The translations under genes were made by a program, and so were the position numbers. From Belnapia sp. (GTDB taxonomy: Bacteria > Pseudomonadota > Alphaproteobacteria > Acetobacterales > Acetobacteraceae), in assembly GCA_028291445.1 (NCBI GenBank), contig JAQGIA010000138.1, forward strand, positions 1 to 12,479: a DNA stretch of 12,479 bases. Reading direction: 5' to 3'. The notes under the pieces were generated by a model. That model searched no databases and was not told the DNA's origin. It saw nothing but the letters and a program-made list of their open reading frames with translations. The first letter of the stretch is position 1. Each line of letters begins with the position of its first letter. This document shows positions 6,787 to 12,479 of the stretch, in pieces.

Positions 6787-8136
6787 ATGTACTATCAACC
6801 GCTTAAGCTGATTATGGCCGCTGAAGCCGGCCTGCGCAGATTGAATCACTCTCGTCTGCACGGAACGGTTATATCAGCCAATGGTCTCAATCTCATTGTA
6901 GAGGGTCTCTCGCCCTGGTTGCAGGTTGGCGCCAGACTCCATTTGGAACCCAAGGCGGGCCCGCCGGTCCCGGTTGAAATCGTTGGTTTCCAGGCCGGCC
7001 GGGCGACCGCGCTCGCCTTCGCCCCGCTCGACGGCATCGCGCCCGGCACCCAGGCGGTACTCGCCCCGCCCGCCTGCCTGGCGGTCGACGACAGCTGGCT
7101 CGGCCGCGTCCTGGACCCGCTCGGCCAGCCGATCGACGGGTTGGGTCCGCTCCGCCAGGGTGCCAATCCGCGGCCCATCCGCGCCGCGCCGCCGGATGCC
7201 GGCCGCCGCGCCCGGCTCGGCCCACGCCTCGACCTCGGCGTCCGCGCGTTGGATGCCTTCGCCACCTGCCGCCGCGGCCAGCGCCTCGGCCTCTTCGCCG
7301 CCTCCGGTGTCGGCAAATCCACCCTGCTCTCGATGCTGGCGGCAGGGGCGGATTGCGACGTCGCCGTCATCGCCCTGGTCGGCGAGCGGGGGCGGGAGCT
7401 GCGGGAATTCATCGAGGATGATCTCGGCCCCGTCGGCCTCGCCCGCAGCGTGGTGGTCTGCGCCACCTCCGACAGCCCGCCGCTGATGCGCCGGGAGGCG
7501 GCGCAGGCCGCCATGGCGATCGCCGAGCATTTCGCCGAGGCCGGCAAGCAGGTGCTGCTGCTCATGGACAGCGTCACCCGCTACGCGATGGCCTTGCGGG
7601 AAATCGGCCTGGCCGCCGGTGAGCCGCCGGCGACCCGCGGCTATACGCCCGGCGTCTTCGCCGAGCTGCCCCGGCTGCTGGAACGCGCCGGCCCCCGTGC
7701 GGAAGGCTGCGCCGGTTCCATCACCGGCCTGTTCACCGTGCTGGTCGAGGGCGACGATCACGACGAGCCGGTGGCCGATGCGGTGCGCGGCATCCTCGAC
7801 GGCCATGTGGTGCTCGACCGCGGCATCGGCGAGCGCGGCCGCTACCCGGCGGTCGATGTGCTGCGCAGCCTGTCGCGCACCGTGCCCGGCTGCCAGACGC
7901 CCGGGGAAGCCGGGCTGATGCGCCGCGCCCGGGCGATTCTCGCGCTGCACGCCGACATGGCGGACCTGGTGCGGCTCGGCGCCTATCGGCCCGGCGCCGA
8001 CCCGGCGGTGGATGAGGCCATCCGCCTCGCCCCCCGGATCGAGGCGATGCTCGCCCAGGGTAAGGGCGAGCGCAGTTCGGTGGCGGGCGCCTTCGCCGCC
8101 CTGGCCGCGTCGCTGGAGGATGCCGATGGCGGGTGA
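6787..8136 (+). CDS. fliI: Flagellar type III export ATPase FliI
   Basis: FliI is the hexameric ATPase at the cytoplasmic face of the flagellar export gate. It helps unload rod, hook and filament subunits for secretion. The 449-residue product has an N-terminal beta-barrel domain (about 20-95) and an F1-beta-like ATPase core. The core carries Walker [10 protein letters not shown] (171-179, Lys177), GERGRE (199-204), Walker B LLLMD (257-261) and TRGYTPGVF (about 284-292). A C-terminal helical domain follows. Length is normal for FliI, and the flagellar rather than virulence assignment rests on the neighbouring fliJ and ctrA. The first 40 or so codons are clearly less GC-rich than the rest. ATG 6775 is an alternative start adding MAVS. 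Its stop overlaps the fliJ start by 11 bases. Confidence 0.94.
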   Translation: MYYQPLKLIMAAEAGLRRLNHSRLHGTVISANGLNLIVEGLSPWLQVGARLHLEPKAGPPVPVEIVGFQAGRATALAFAPLDGIAPGTQAVLAPPACLAVDDSWLGRVLDPLGQPIDGLGPLRQGANPRPIRAAPPDAGRRARLGPRLDLGVRALDAFATCRRGQRLGLFAASGVGKSTLLSMLAAGADCDVAVIALVGERGRELREFIEDDLGPVGLARSVVVCATSDSPPLMRREAAQAAMAIAEHFAEAGKQVLLLMDSVTRYAMALREIGLAAGEPPATRGYTPGVFAELPRLLERAGPRAEGCAGSITGLFTVLVEGDDHDEPVADAVRGILDGHVVLDRGIGERGRYPAVDVLRSLSRTVPGCQTPGEAGLMRRARAILALHADMADLVRLGAYRPGADPAVDEAIRLAPRIEAMLAQGKGERSSVAGAFAALAASLEDADGG

Positions 8137-8530
8137 CCCGCTGCGGTCCCTGGCCCGGCTCCGTCGGCTGGAGACCACCGAGGCCAAGCGCCGGCTGGGC
8201 GAGGCCTTCGGCCGGCTCGCCGCCGCCGACCAGCGGGTGGTTGAGGCGGCCGCGGCCCTGGTGCGGGAGACCGCCGGCGCCGCCCCGGATGATTACGCGA
8301 CCTGGCTTCGCCGTGGCCTGGCCGAGCGCGACCGCGCCGCCCTGGCCCGCGGCCTGGCCCAGTCCGGCACCGCCGCCGCCCAGGACCTGCTGGCCGAGGC
8401 TCGGGCCGCAGAGCGCGGGTTGGAAACCTTGCGCCAGGCCCGCGCCAAGCTCGCCGCCCGGCTGGCGCTGCGCCAGGCCCAGGCGGCGCTGGATGAGGCG
8501 GCTAGCCGGCGGCCAGCACGCCCCGCCTGA
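8126..8530 (+). CDS. fliJ: Flagellar export chaperone/stalk protein FliJ
   Basis: FliJ is a small coiled-coil protein that sits in the centre of the FliI ring, like the gamma stalk of F1-ATPase, and links it to the export gate. The 134-residue product is almost entirely helical and charged, with Ala/Arg/Glu/Leu heptad-like stretches (about 5-50 and 85-128) and no catalytic motif. Sequence similarity in this family is low, so the call rests on length, coiled-coil character and position directly after fliI. GGAGG (8115-8119) lies 6 bases before ATG 8126, inside the fliI end; an ATG at 8120 directly abuts the site and is unlikely. The last 29 bases overlap the end of hppD on the other strand. 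Confidence 0.85.
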   Translation: MAGDPLRSLARLRRLETTEAKRRLGEAFGRLAAADQRVVEAAAALVRETAGAAPDDYATWLRRGLAERDRAALARGLAQSGTAAAQDLLAEARAAERGLETLRQARAKLAARLALRQAQAALDEAASRRPARPA

Positions 8531-9605
8531 TCTGGTCCAGCTCGATGCTCTCGAACAGCGCGCGGAAATTGCCTTCGCCGAAGCCCTGGTCGCCCTTGCG
8601 CTGGATCAGCTCGAAGAAGATCGGCCCGATCACCGTGCCGGTGAAGATCTGCAGCAGCCGGCCGCCCTCCGGCGTCGGCGCGCCATCCGTCAGGATGCGG
8701 TTGCGCCGCAGCCGGTCGATCTCGGCCGCGCCGAGGTCCGGCATGCGCGTCGGCAGCAGCTCGTAATAGGTTTCCGGCGTATCCATGAATTCGATGCCGG
8801 TGCCGCGCATGCCCTCGACGCTCGCAAAGATGTCGGTGGTGCCGAGAGCGATGTGCTGGATGCCCTCGCCGTTGTAGGCGCGCAGGTATTCCTCGATCTG
8901 CGACTTGTCGTCGCTGCTCTCGTTGATCGGGATGCGGATCTGGCCGCAGGGGGAAGTCAGCGCACGGGACTTCAGCCCGGTCAGCTTGCCCTCGATGTCG
9001 AAGTAGCGGATTTCGCGGAAGTTGAAGAGCTTTTCATAGAAGGCCCACCACACATCCATCCGGCCGCGCAGCACGTTGTGGGTCAGGTGGTCGATGACGG
9101 TCAGCCCGTGCCCGGCGGGGGATGGATCGGCGCCCTCGATCCAGCGGAAATCAACCTCGAAAATGCTGCCGTTCGCGCCGTAGCGGTCGACGAAATACAG
9201 CAGCGAGCCGCCGATGCCCTCGATCGCCGGGATGTTCAGCTCCATCGGCCCGACCTTGCCGGTGACCGGCCTGGCGCCCAGTGCGATGGCGCGGTCATAG
9301 GCCTTGGCGGCATCGGCGACACGGAAGGCCATGGCGCAGGCGGAGGGTCCATGCACCTTCTGGAAGGCGCTGGAGAAGCTCTCGGGCTCGGCGTTGAGGA
9401 TGAAATTCACTTCGCCCTGCCGCCACAGCGTCACCTGCTTGCTGCGGTGCCGGGCCACGGGGCGGAAGCCGAGCCGGGTGAACAGCGCCTCCAGCGCCGG
9501 CATGTCGGGGCCGGTGAACTCGACGAATTCGAAGCCGTCGGTGCCCATCGGATTGGCCTCCGAGATGACGCCGGCGAGGGGGGTGCGGTCGGGAGGGACG
9601 TCCAT
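8502..9605 (-). CDS. hppD: 4-Hydroxyphenylpyruvate dioxygenase
   Basis: This cytoplasmic non-haem Fe(II) enzyme converts 4-hydroxyphenylpyruvate and O2 to homogentisate and CO2, the committed step of tyrosine degradation. The 367-residue product has the two vicinal-oxygen-chelate halves of the family. The iron ligands are all visible in the C-terminal half: His173 (DHLTHNV), His251 (GIQHIAL) and Glu332 (FFELIQRKG), spaced as in Pseudomonas HPPD. The C-terminal gating segment GFGEGNFRALFESIE (340-354) is also intact. ATG 9605 has AGGAG 7 bases upstream, overlapping the phhA stop; the gap to phhA is 10 bases, so the two are one operon. The stop lies inside the convergent fliJ gene. Homogentisate dioxygenase and later enzymes are not in this window. 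Confidence 0.96.
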   Translation of the reverse strand: MDVPPDRTPLAGVISEANPMGTDGFEFVEFTGPDMPALEALFTRLGFRPVARHRSKQVTLWRQGEVNFILNAEPESFSSAFQKVHGPSACAMAFRVADAAKAYDRAIALGARPVTGKVGPMELNIPAIEGIGGSLLYFVDRYGANGSIFEVDFRWIEGADPSPAGHGLTVIDHLTHNVLRGRMDVWWAFYEKLFNFREIRYFDIEGKLTGLKSRALTSPCGQIRIPINESSDDKSQIEEYLRAYNGEGIQHIALGTTDIFASVEGMRGTGIEFMDTPETYYELLPTRMPDLGAAEIDRLRRNRILTDGAPTPEGGRLLQIFTGTVIGPIFFELIQRKGDQGFGEGNFRALFESIELDQIRRGVLAAG

Positions 9606-9615
9606 GGGTGGCTCC

Positions 9616-10446
9616 TCAGATCGGCTGGTCGCCGGGTGCTGCGGCACCGGGCGGGATGGGGGCGGCATCGCGCGCCTCGGCCAGCAGCGCCGGCAGGTCG
9701 TGCGTCGCGGCGAACAGCGCCGCGTAGTCGTCGATGACGAAATAGGTCGGCTGCAGCGCATCGATGACGTAGTCGCTGCGCAGCACGCGGCGGAGATCGA
9801 AGCGCAGCCGCCGCGCGGCGCTGCCCGTCGCATGCCGCGTCTCGACCGAGGAGGAGAGGATGCCGGCGCCATAGGCGCGCAGTCCCCCGGCCTCGCGGAT
9901 CAGGCCGAATTCCACCATGTGCCAGTAAAGCCGGGCCAGCGGCTTCAGCGCGCCGAGTTCCGCCGCGACGGCCCCGAGCTCGCCATAACCCGCCAGGAAA
10001 TCGGCGAATGCCGGCTGGGTCAGCAGCGGCACATGGCCGAAGGCATCGTGGAAGACATCCGGCTCGACGATGTAGTCCAGCTCCTCCGGCCGGCGGATCC
10101 AGCGGGTGACGGGGAAGCGGCGCTGGGCGAGATGGCCGAAGAAGCCCGCATCGGGGATCAGCCCCGGCACCGCGACCAGGCTCCAGCCGGTGGCGGCGCG
10201 CAGCCGGGCGGAAGTCGCGGCGAAATCCGGGATGCCGGCGGCGAAGTCCAGCCGGTCCAGGCCGGCGCGGAAGGCGGCGGCGGCATGCGCCGGCAGCAAT
10301 GCCGCTTGCCGGGCGAACAGGGTCCGCCAGGTCGCATGATCCGCCGCGGCATAGCCGGCCCAATCCTGCGGCAGGGTGAAATCCGCCGCCGCCACGGCGT
10401 AATCGCCGCGCAGCCCGGCCGGCAATCCGTCGATCAGCGCATCCAT
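9616..10446 (-). CDS. phhA: Phenylalanine 4-hydroxylase (pterin-dependent)
   Basis: The enzyme hydroxylates phenylalanine to tyrosine using O2, Fe(II) and tetrahydropterin, feeding tyrosine into the HPPD route. The 276-residue product is the short bacterial single-domain form without the N-terminal regulatory ACT domain of animal enzymes. The iron ligands are His133 and His138 (VFHDAFGHVP) and Glu179 (YWHMVEFGLI). The family segment GAGILSS (193-199) is present. ATG 10446 has GGAGG (10453-10457) 6 bases upstream; the frame stays open to 10512 but those codons carry no conserved sequence and run into the palindrome. It is first in the phhA-hppD operon. The pterin-recycling dehydratase (phhB) is not nearby. 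Confidence 0.95.
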   Translation of the reverse strand: MDALIDGLPAGLRGDYAVAAADFTLPQDWAGYAAADHATWRTLFARQAALLPAHAAAAFRAGLDRLDFAAGIPDFAATSARLRAATGWSLVAVPGLIPDAGFFGHLAQRRFPVTRWIRRPEELDYIVEPDVFHDAFGHVPLLTQPAFADFLAGYGELGAVAAELGALKPLARLYWHMVEFGLIREAGGLRAYGAGILSSSVETRHATGSAARRLRFDLRRVLRSDYVIDALQPTYFVIDDYAALFAATHDLPALLAEARDAAPIPPGAAAPGDQPI

Positions 10447-10558
10447 GCGGGACCTCCCGATCAGGCACCAGCCTAGCGCTTCCGGTGGAGCGGTTTCCGC
10501 CGAATCCATCACCCAAACCGGCTATATTGGGTGAAATCCCCTCCCTGGAGGCTCAATA
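10447..10558. promoter_or_regulatory. Divergent phhA/lrp control region with palindromic operator candidate
   Basis: The gap holds a perfect palindrome TCACCCAA-N10-TTGGGTGA at 10509-10534, with an AT-rich spacer end (CTATATT). Two 8-base arms separated by about one helical turn are what a dimeric regulator would bind. The adjacent Lrp/AsnC gene is the obvious candidate, either repressing itself or controlling phhA-hppD in response to phenylalanine or tyrosine. The palindrome is seen; the binding partner is inference. Confidence 0.65.
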
Positions 10559-11032
10559 ATGGCGAAACCCAGCCTTATCCTCGATGCGACGGATCGCCGC
10601 ATCCTGCGCGCCCTGCAACGTGACGGACGGCTGCCGGTGGTCGCCCTGGCCGAGCAGGTCGGGCTTTCCGCCACTCCCTGCCAGCGCCGGGTGACGCGGC
10701 TGGAACAGGCCGGGGTCATCACCCGCTACGGCGCGGTGCTGAACCCGGCCCGGCTGGGCCTGCCCTTGCAGGCCTTCGTCATGGTGGCGCTCGACAGCCA
10801 TGCGGAGGAGGTGGTGGAGCGCTTCCACAAGGCACTGGCCGCGCGGCCGGAGGTGCTCGCCGCCTATACGATGAGCGGCGAGATGGATTACCTGCTGCAT
10901 GTGCTGGCGGCGGATTTCGAGGCCTATGCCGAATTCGCCCTGAAGGCCCTGCTGCGGATGCCCGGGGTGAAGGAAACCCGCAGCAGCTTCGTCCTCTCGG
11001 CGCTCAAGCCGCCGGGCGAGGTGCCGGTTTGA
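10559..11032 (+). CDS. Lrp/AsnC-family transcriptional regulator
   Basis: This is a 157-residue DNA-binding regulator of the feast/famine family. An AsnC-type helix-turn-helix (about 8-60) includes LDATDRRILRALQRDGR and the recognition region VGLSATPCQRRVTRLEQAGVI. A ligand-sensing RAM domain follows (about 68-150) with SGEMDYLLHV (106-115). Length is standard. GGAGG at 10547-10551 lies 7 bases before ATG 10559. It is transcribed away from phhA-hppD, from a shared region with a palindrome, so a local regulator of phenylalanine/tyrosine use is likely; members of this family commonly bind amino acids. The effector cannot be read from the sequence. Its end overlaps the convergent monooxygenase gene by 29 bases. 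Confidence 0.93.
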   Translation: MAKPSLILDATDRRILRALQRDGRLPVVALAEQVGLSATPCQRRVTRLEQAGVITRYGAVLNPARLGLPLQAFVMVALDSHAEEVVERFHKALAARPEVLAAYTMSGEMDYLLHVLAADFEAYAEFALKALLRMPGVKETRSSFVLSALKPPGEVPV

Positions 11033-12257
11033 CGCTCCAGCTCTCCCGCGCATTGAGCAGCGCCGGGTCGAAGCCCGCCAGCGTCTTGTAGCGGCTGGAA
11101 GTCCCTTCCAGCTCCGCCTGGCTGATGACGCTGTGCAGGTCGGTGAAGCCCTCGGGTGCCCTCTGGTGCACCAGCTCCAGCACCAGGTCGGGGCCGAGGC
11201 CGCGATTGGCCGCGACCAGCGCCGCCGTCGCCGGCCGCCGCTCCGCCTCATAGGCGGCCAGCGCGGCCTCCCAGGGCTTGCCGGCCAGGTGCCAGGCCAG
11301 CCGCCGCGCATCCAGGATGGCCTGGGACGCGCCATTGCTGCCGATCGGGACCATCGGATGCGCCGCATCGCCGAGCAGGGTCACCCGCCCCTCGGTCCAG
11401 CGCGGCAGCGGGTCGCGGTCCACCATGGGGTATTCGAAGACCGCCGCGGCCCGGCGCATCATCCCCGGCACGTCGAGCCAGCCGAAATCCCAGCCCTCGA
11501 AGGCCGGCAGCACATCGGCGAGGCGGCCGGGGCGGTTCCAGTCCTCGCGGTTCCAGGGCCGGTCGGCCGGGAAGCGCAGCTCGGCGATCCAATTGGTCAG
11601 CCGCCGTCCATCGGGCAGTTCGGCGATGGGATAGACCACGAATTTCTGGTCATGGCTGCCGGCCTGCACCATCGAGGCGCCGGTCAGATAGGCCGGCGCC
11701 TCGCTCACCGCCCGCCAGAGGATGGCGCCGTTCCACTTCGGCGGCCCCTCGTTCGGGGCGAAGTGCCGGCGCACCACGGAATGGATGCCATCGGCGGCGA
11801 TCAGCAACTCGCCCCTGGCGGTGCCGCCATCGGCGAAGGCGGCGGTGACGCCGGCGGCATCCTGGGCGAAGCCGGTGAGCCGGCGCCCGGACCGCACCCG
11901 GCCGGCGCCCAGCCGCTCGCGCGCTGCCTGCCACAGCAGCATCTGCAACCGCCCGCGATGGATGGAATACTGCGGCCAATGGTAGCCGGCGGTGCGGCCG
12001 CGGTCCTCGCGCCAGATCACTTGGCCGAAGCGGTTGGCATAGACCAGCTCGCGCGTCGCCACGCCGATGCCGGCCAGCGCCTCGCCCAGCCCCAGCTCGG
12101 TCAGCTCGCGCACCGCATGGGGCTGCAGGTTGATGCCGACGCCGAGCGGCCGGACCTCCGCGGCGGCCTCGTGCACCTCCACTGCGATCCCGGCGGCATG
12201 CAGCGCCAGGGCCGTGGTCAGGCCACCGATGCCGCCGCCGATCACCAGCACGCGCAT
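11004..12257 (-). CDS. FAD-dependent monooxygenase, PhzS-like, substrate unknown
   Basis: This is a single-component aromatic-type flavoprotein hydroxylase, expected to use NAD(P)H and O2 to hydroxylate a ring compound. The 417-residue product has the N-terminal dinucleotide fold GGGIGG (7-12) with Glu30 at the end of strand two. It also has RPLGVGINLQP (36-46), PQYSIHRGRLQ (95-105), the ADGIHS motif (155-160), and the FAD-ribityl motif LLGDAAHPM (294-302, Asp297) followed by GSNGASQAI. These stretches closely resemble Pseudomonas PhzS, a phenazine monooxygenase, from memory of that sequence. No phenazine genes are present here, so the substrate is likely different. ATG 12257 begins MRVLVIGGG and has AGGAGG 7 bases upstream. 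It is divergent from a probable MarR gene and convergent with lrp. Confidence 0.88.
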   Translation of the reverse strand: MRVLVIGGGIGGLTTALALHAAGIAVEVHEAAAEVRPLGVGINLQPHAVRELTELGLGEALAGIGVATRELVYANRFGQVIWREDRGRTAGYHWPQYSIHRGRLQMLLWQAARERLGAGRVRSGRRLTGFAQDAAGVTAAFADGGTARGELLIAADGIHSVVRRHFAPNEGPPKWNGAILWRAVSEAPAYLTGASMVQAGSHDQKFVVYPIAELPDGRRLTNWIAELRFPADRPWNREDWNRPGRLADVLPAFEGWDFGWLDVPGMMRRAAAVFEYPMVDRDPLPRWTEGRVTLLGDAAHPMVPIGSNGASQAILDARRLAWHLAGKPWEAALAAYEAERRPATAALVAANRGLGPDLVLELVHQRAPEGFTDLHSVISQAELEGTSSRYKTLAGFDPALLNARESWSVKPAPRPAA

Positions 12258-12327
12258 GCCGCATCCTCCTTTCCGGTTATCGTTCTGCCGCCTGACAATA
12301 TATTCAGCGAACCATCGCGGGAAACCC
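12258..12327. promoter_or_regulatory. Divergent monooxygenase/regulator control region
   Basis: This 70-base gap contains an AT-rich patch with an imperfect palindrome TGACAATATATTCA at 12293-12306 (outer TGA/TCA). It could be a promoter -10 region or an operator for the adjacent regulator. It is short and imperfect, so the assignment is tentative. Confidence 0.35.
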
Positions 12328-12479
12328 ATGTCCTTCGGACGGCACCCGGAGGATATCGGCTTCGGCGTATTGGACCGGCTGCTCAGCTATGCGCTGCGCC
12401 GCGCCCAGATCGCCCAGGCGCTGGATTTCGCGGCCGGCACGGCGGGCACCGGGTGGCGCCGTCGCCGGCGACCGCCGCG
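12328..12479 (+). CDS. N-terminal fragment of probable MarR-family regulator
   Basis: An open frame starts at ATG 12328 and runs off the right edge after 50 codons. The segment LDRLLSYALRRAQIAQALDF resembles the N-terminal dimerisation helix of MarR-type regulators, which usually begins with a similar GYLLRRAQ motif. From about residue 36 the frame becomes Gly/Arg-rich (GTGWRRRRRPP), unlike a MarR fold; the match may be chance, the protein may diverge, or there may be an error near the sequence end. Divergence from the monooxygenase fits a local ligand-responsive repressor. No clear ribosome site lies upstream. Confidence is modest. Confidence 0.5.
   Translation, partial: MSFGRHPEDIGFGVLDRLLSYALRRAQIAQALDFAAGTAGTGWRRRRRPP

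Noticed and set aside
6803..6817. Possible CtrA box TTAA-N7 near the fliI start
   Set aside because: Only the first TTAA half is present; the second half is ATGG, and it lies inside the fliI coding sequence.
8133..9737. Long plus-strand open frame across fliJ and hppD
   Set aside because: It is antisense to well-supported hppD and out of frame with fliJ; its composition is typical of a GC shadow frame.
11004..12257. Naming the monooxygenase phzS
   Set aside because: No other phenazine genes are in the window, and PhzS-like enzymes are widespread in organisms that make no phenazines.
1..12479. CRISPR arrays, insertion sequences, tRNA or rRNA genes, prophage remnants
   Set aside because: No spaced direct repeats, transposase motifs, terminal inverted repeats with target duplications or RNA gene signatures were seen.

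Overview
The window is GC-rich and gene-dense. It looks like chromosomal DNA of a motile alphaproteobacterium: it has a CtrA orthologue with the family's near-invariant DNA-binding domain, a hybrid CheA with a C-terminal receiver, and fliI-fliJ divergent from ctrA. The codon and amino-acid style (Ala, Arg and Gly rich) fits Rhodospirillales, perhaps an Acetobacteraceae such as a Roseomonas-like genus. The genus assignment is inference only.

Left part (1-5859, + strand): the C-terminal end of an unidentified protein (perhaps ChpT-like), then a compact chemotaxis operon cheA-cheW-cheY-cheB-cheR. The genes abut or overlap, except for a hairpin-containing 70-bp gap between cheW and cheY. The operon closes with an exceptionally long perfect hairpin (25-bp arms) that can stop transcription from both sides.

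Middle (5906-8530): ctrA on the minus strand and fliI-fliJ on the plus strand diverge from a 143-bp AT-rich control region. That region carries three short inverted repeats and a GANTC methylation motif. CtrA is the cell-cycle and flagellar master regulator of alphaproteobacteria; FliI is the flagellar export ATPase and FliJ its stalk partner. The block joins a motility regulator to its likely output genes and to the chemosensory core.

Right part (8502-12479): an aromatic amino-acid block. phhA (phenylalanine 4-hydroxylase) and hppD (4-hydroxyphenylpyruvate dioxygenase) form a minus-strand operon that carries two steps of the route from phenylalanine to homogentisate; the transaminase step between them is not encoded here. 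A divergent Lrp/AsnC regulator shares with them a 112-bp intergenic region containing a perfect 8-bp-arm palindrome, a strong operator candidate. Next come a PhzS-like FAD monooxygenase of unknown substrate (minus) and, divergent from it, the start of a probable MarR-type regulator cut by the window edge.

Two convergent gene pairs (fliJ/hppD and lrp/monooxygenase) overlap tail to tail by 29 bp each. No RNA genes, insertion sequences, CRISPR arrays or prophage signs were seen, and no intergenic stretch exceeds 300 bp. I found no clearly novel system. The points most worth following are the regulatory ones: the ctrA leader and divergent control region, the Lrp palindrome, and the orphan flavoprotein with its regulator.
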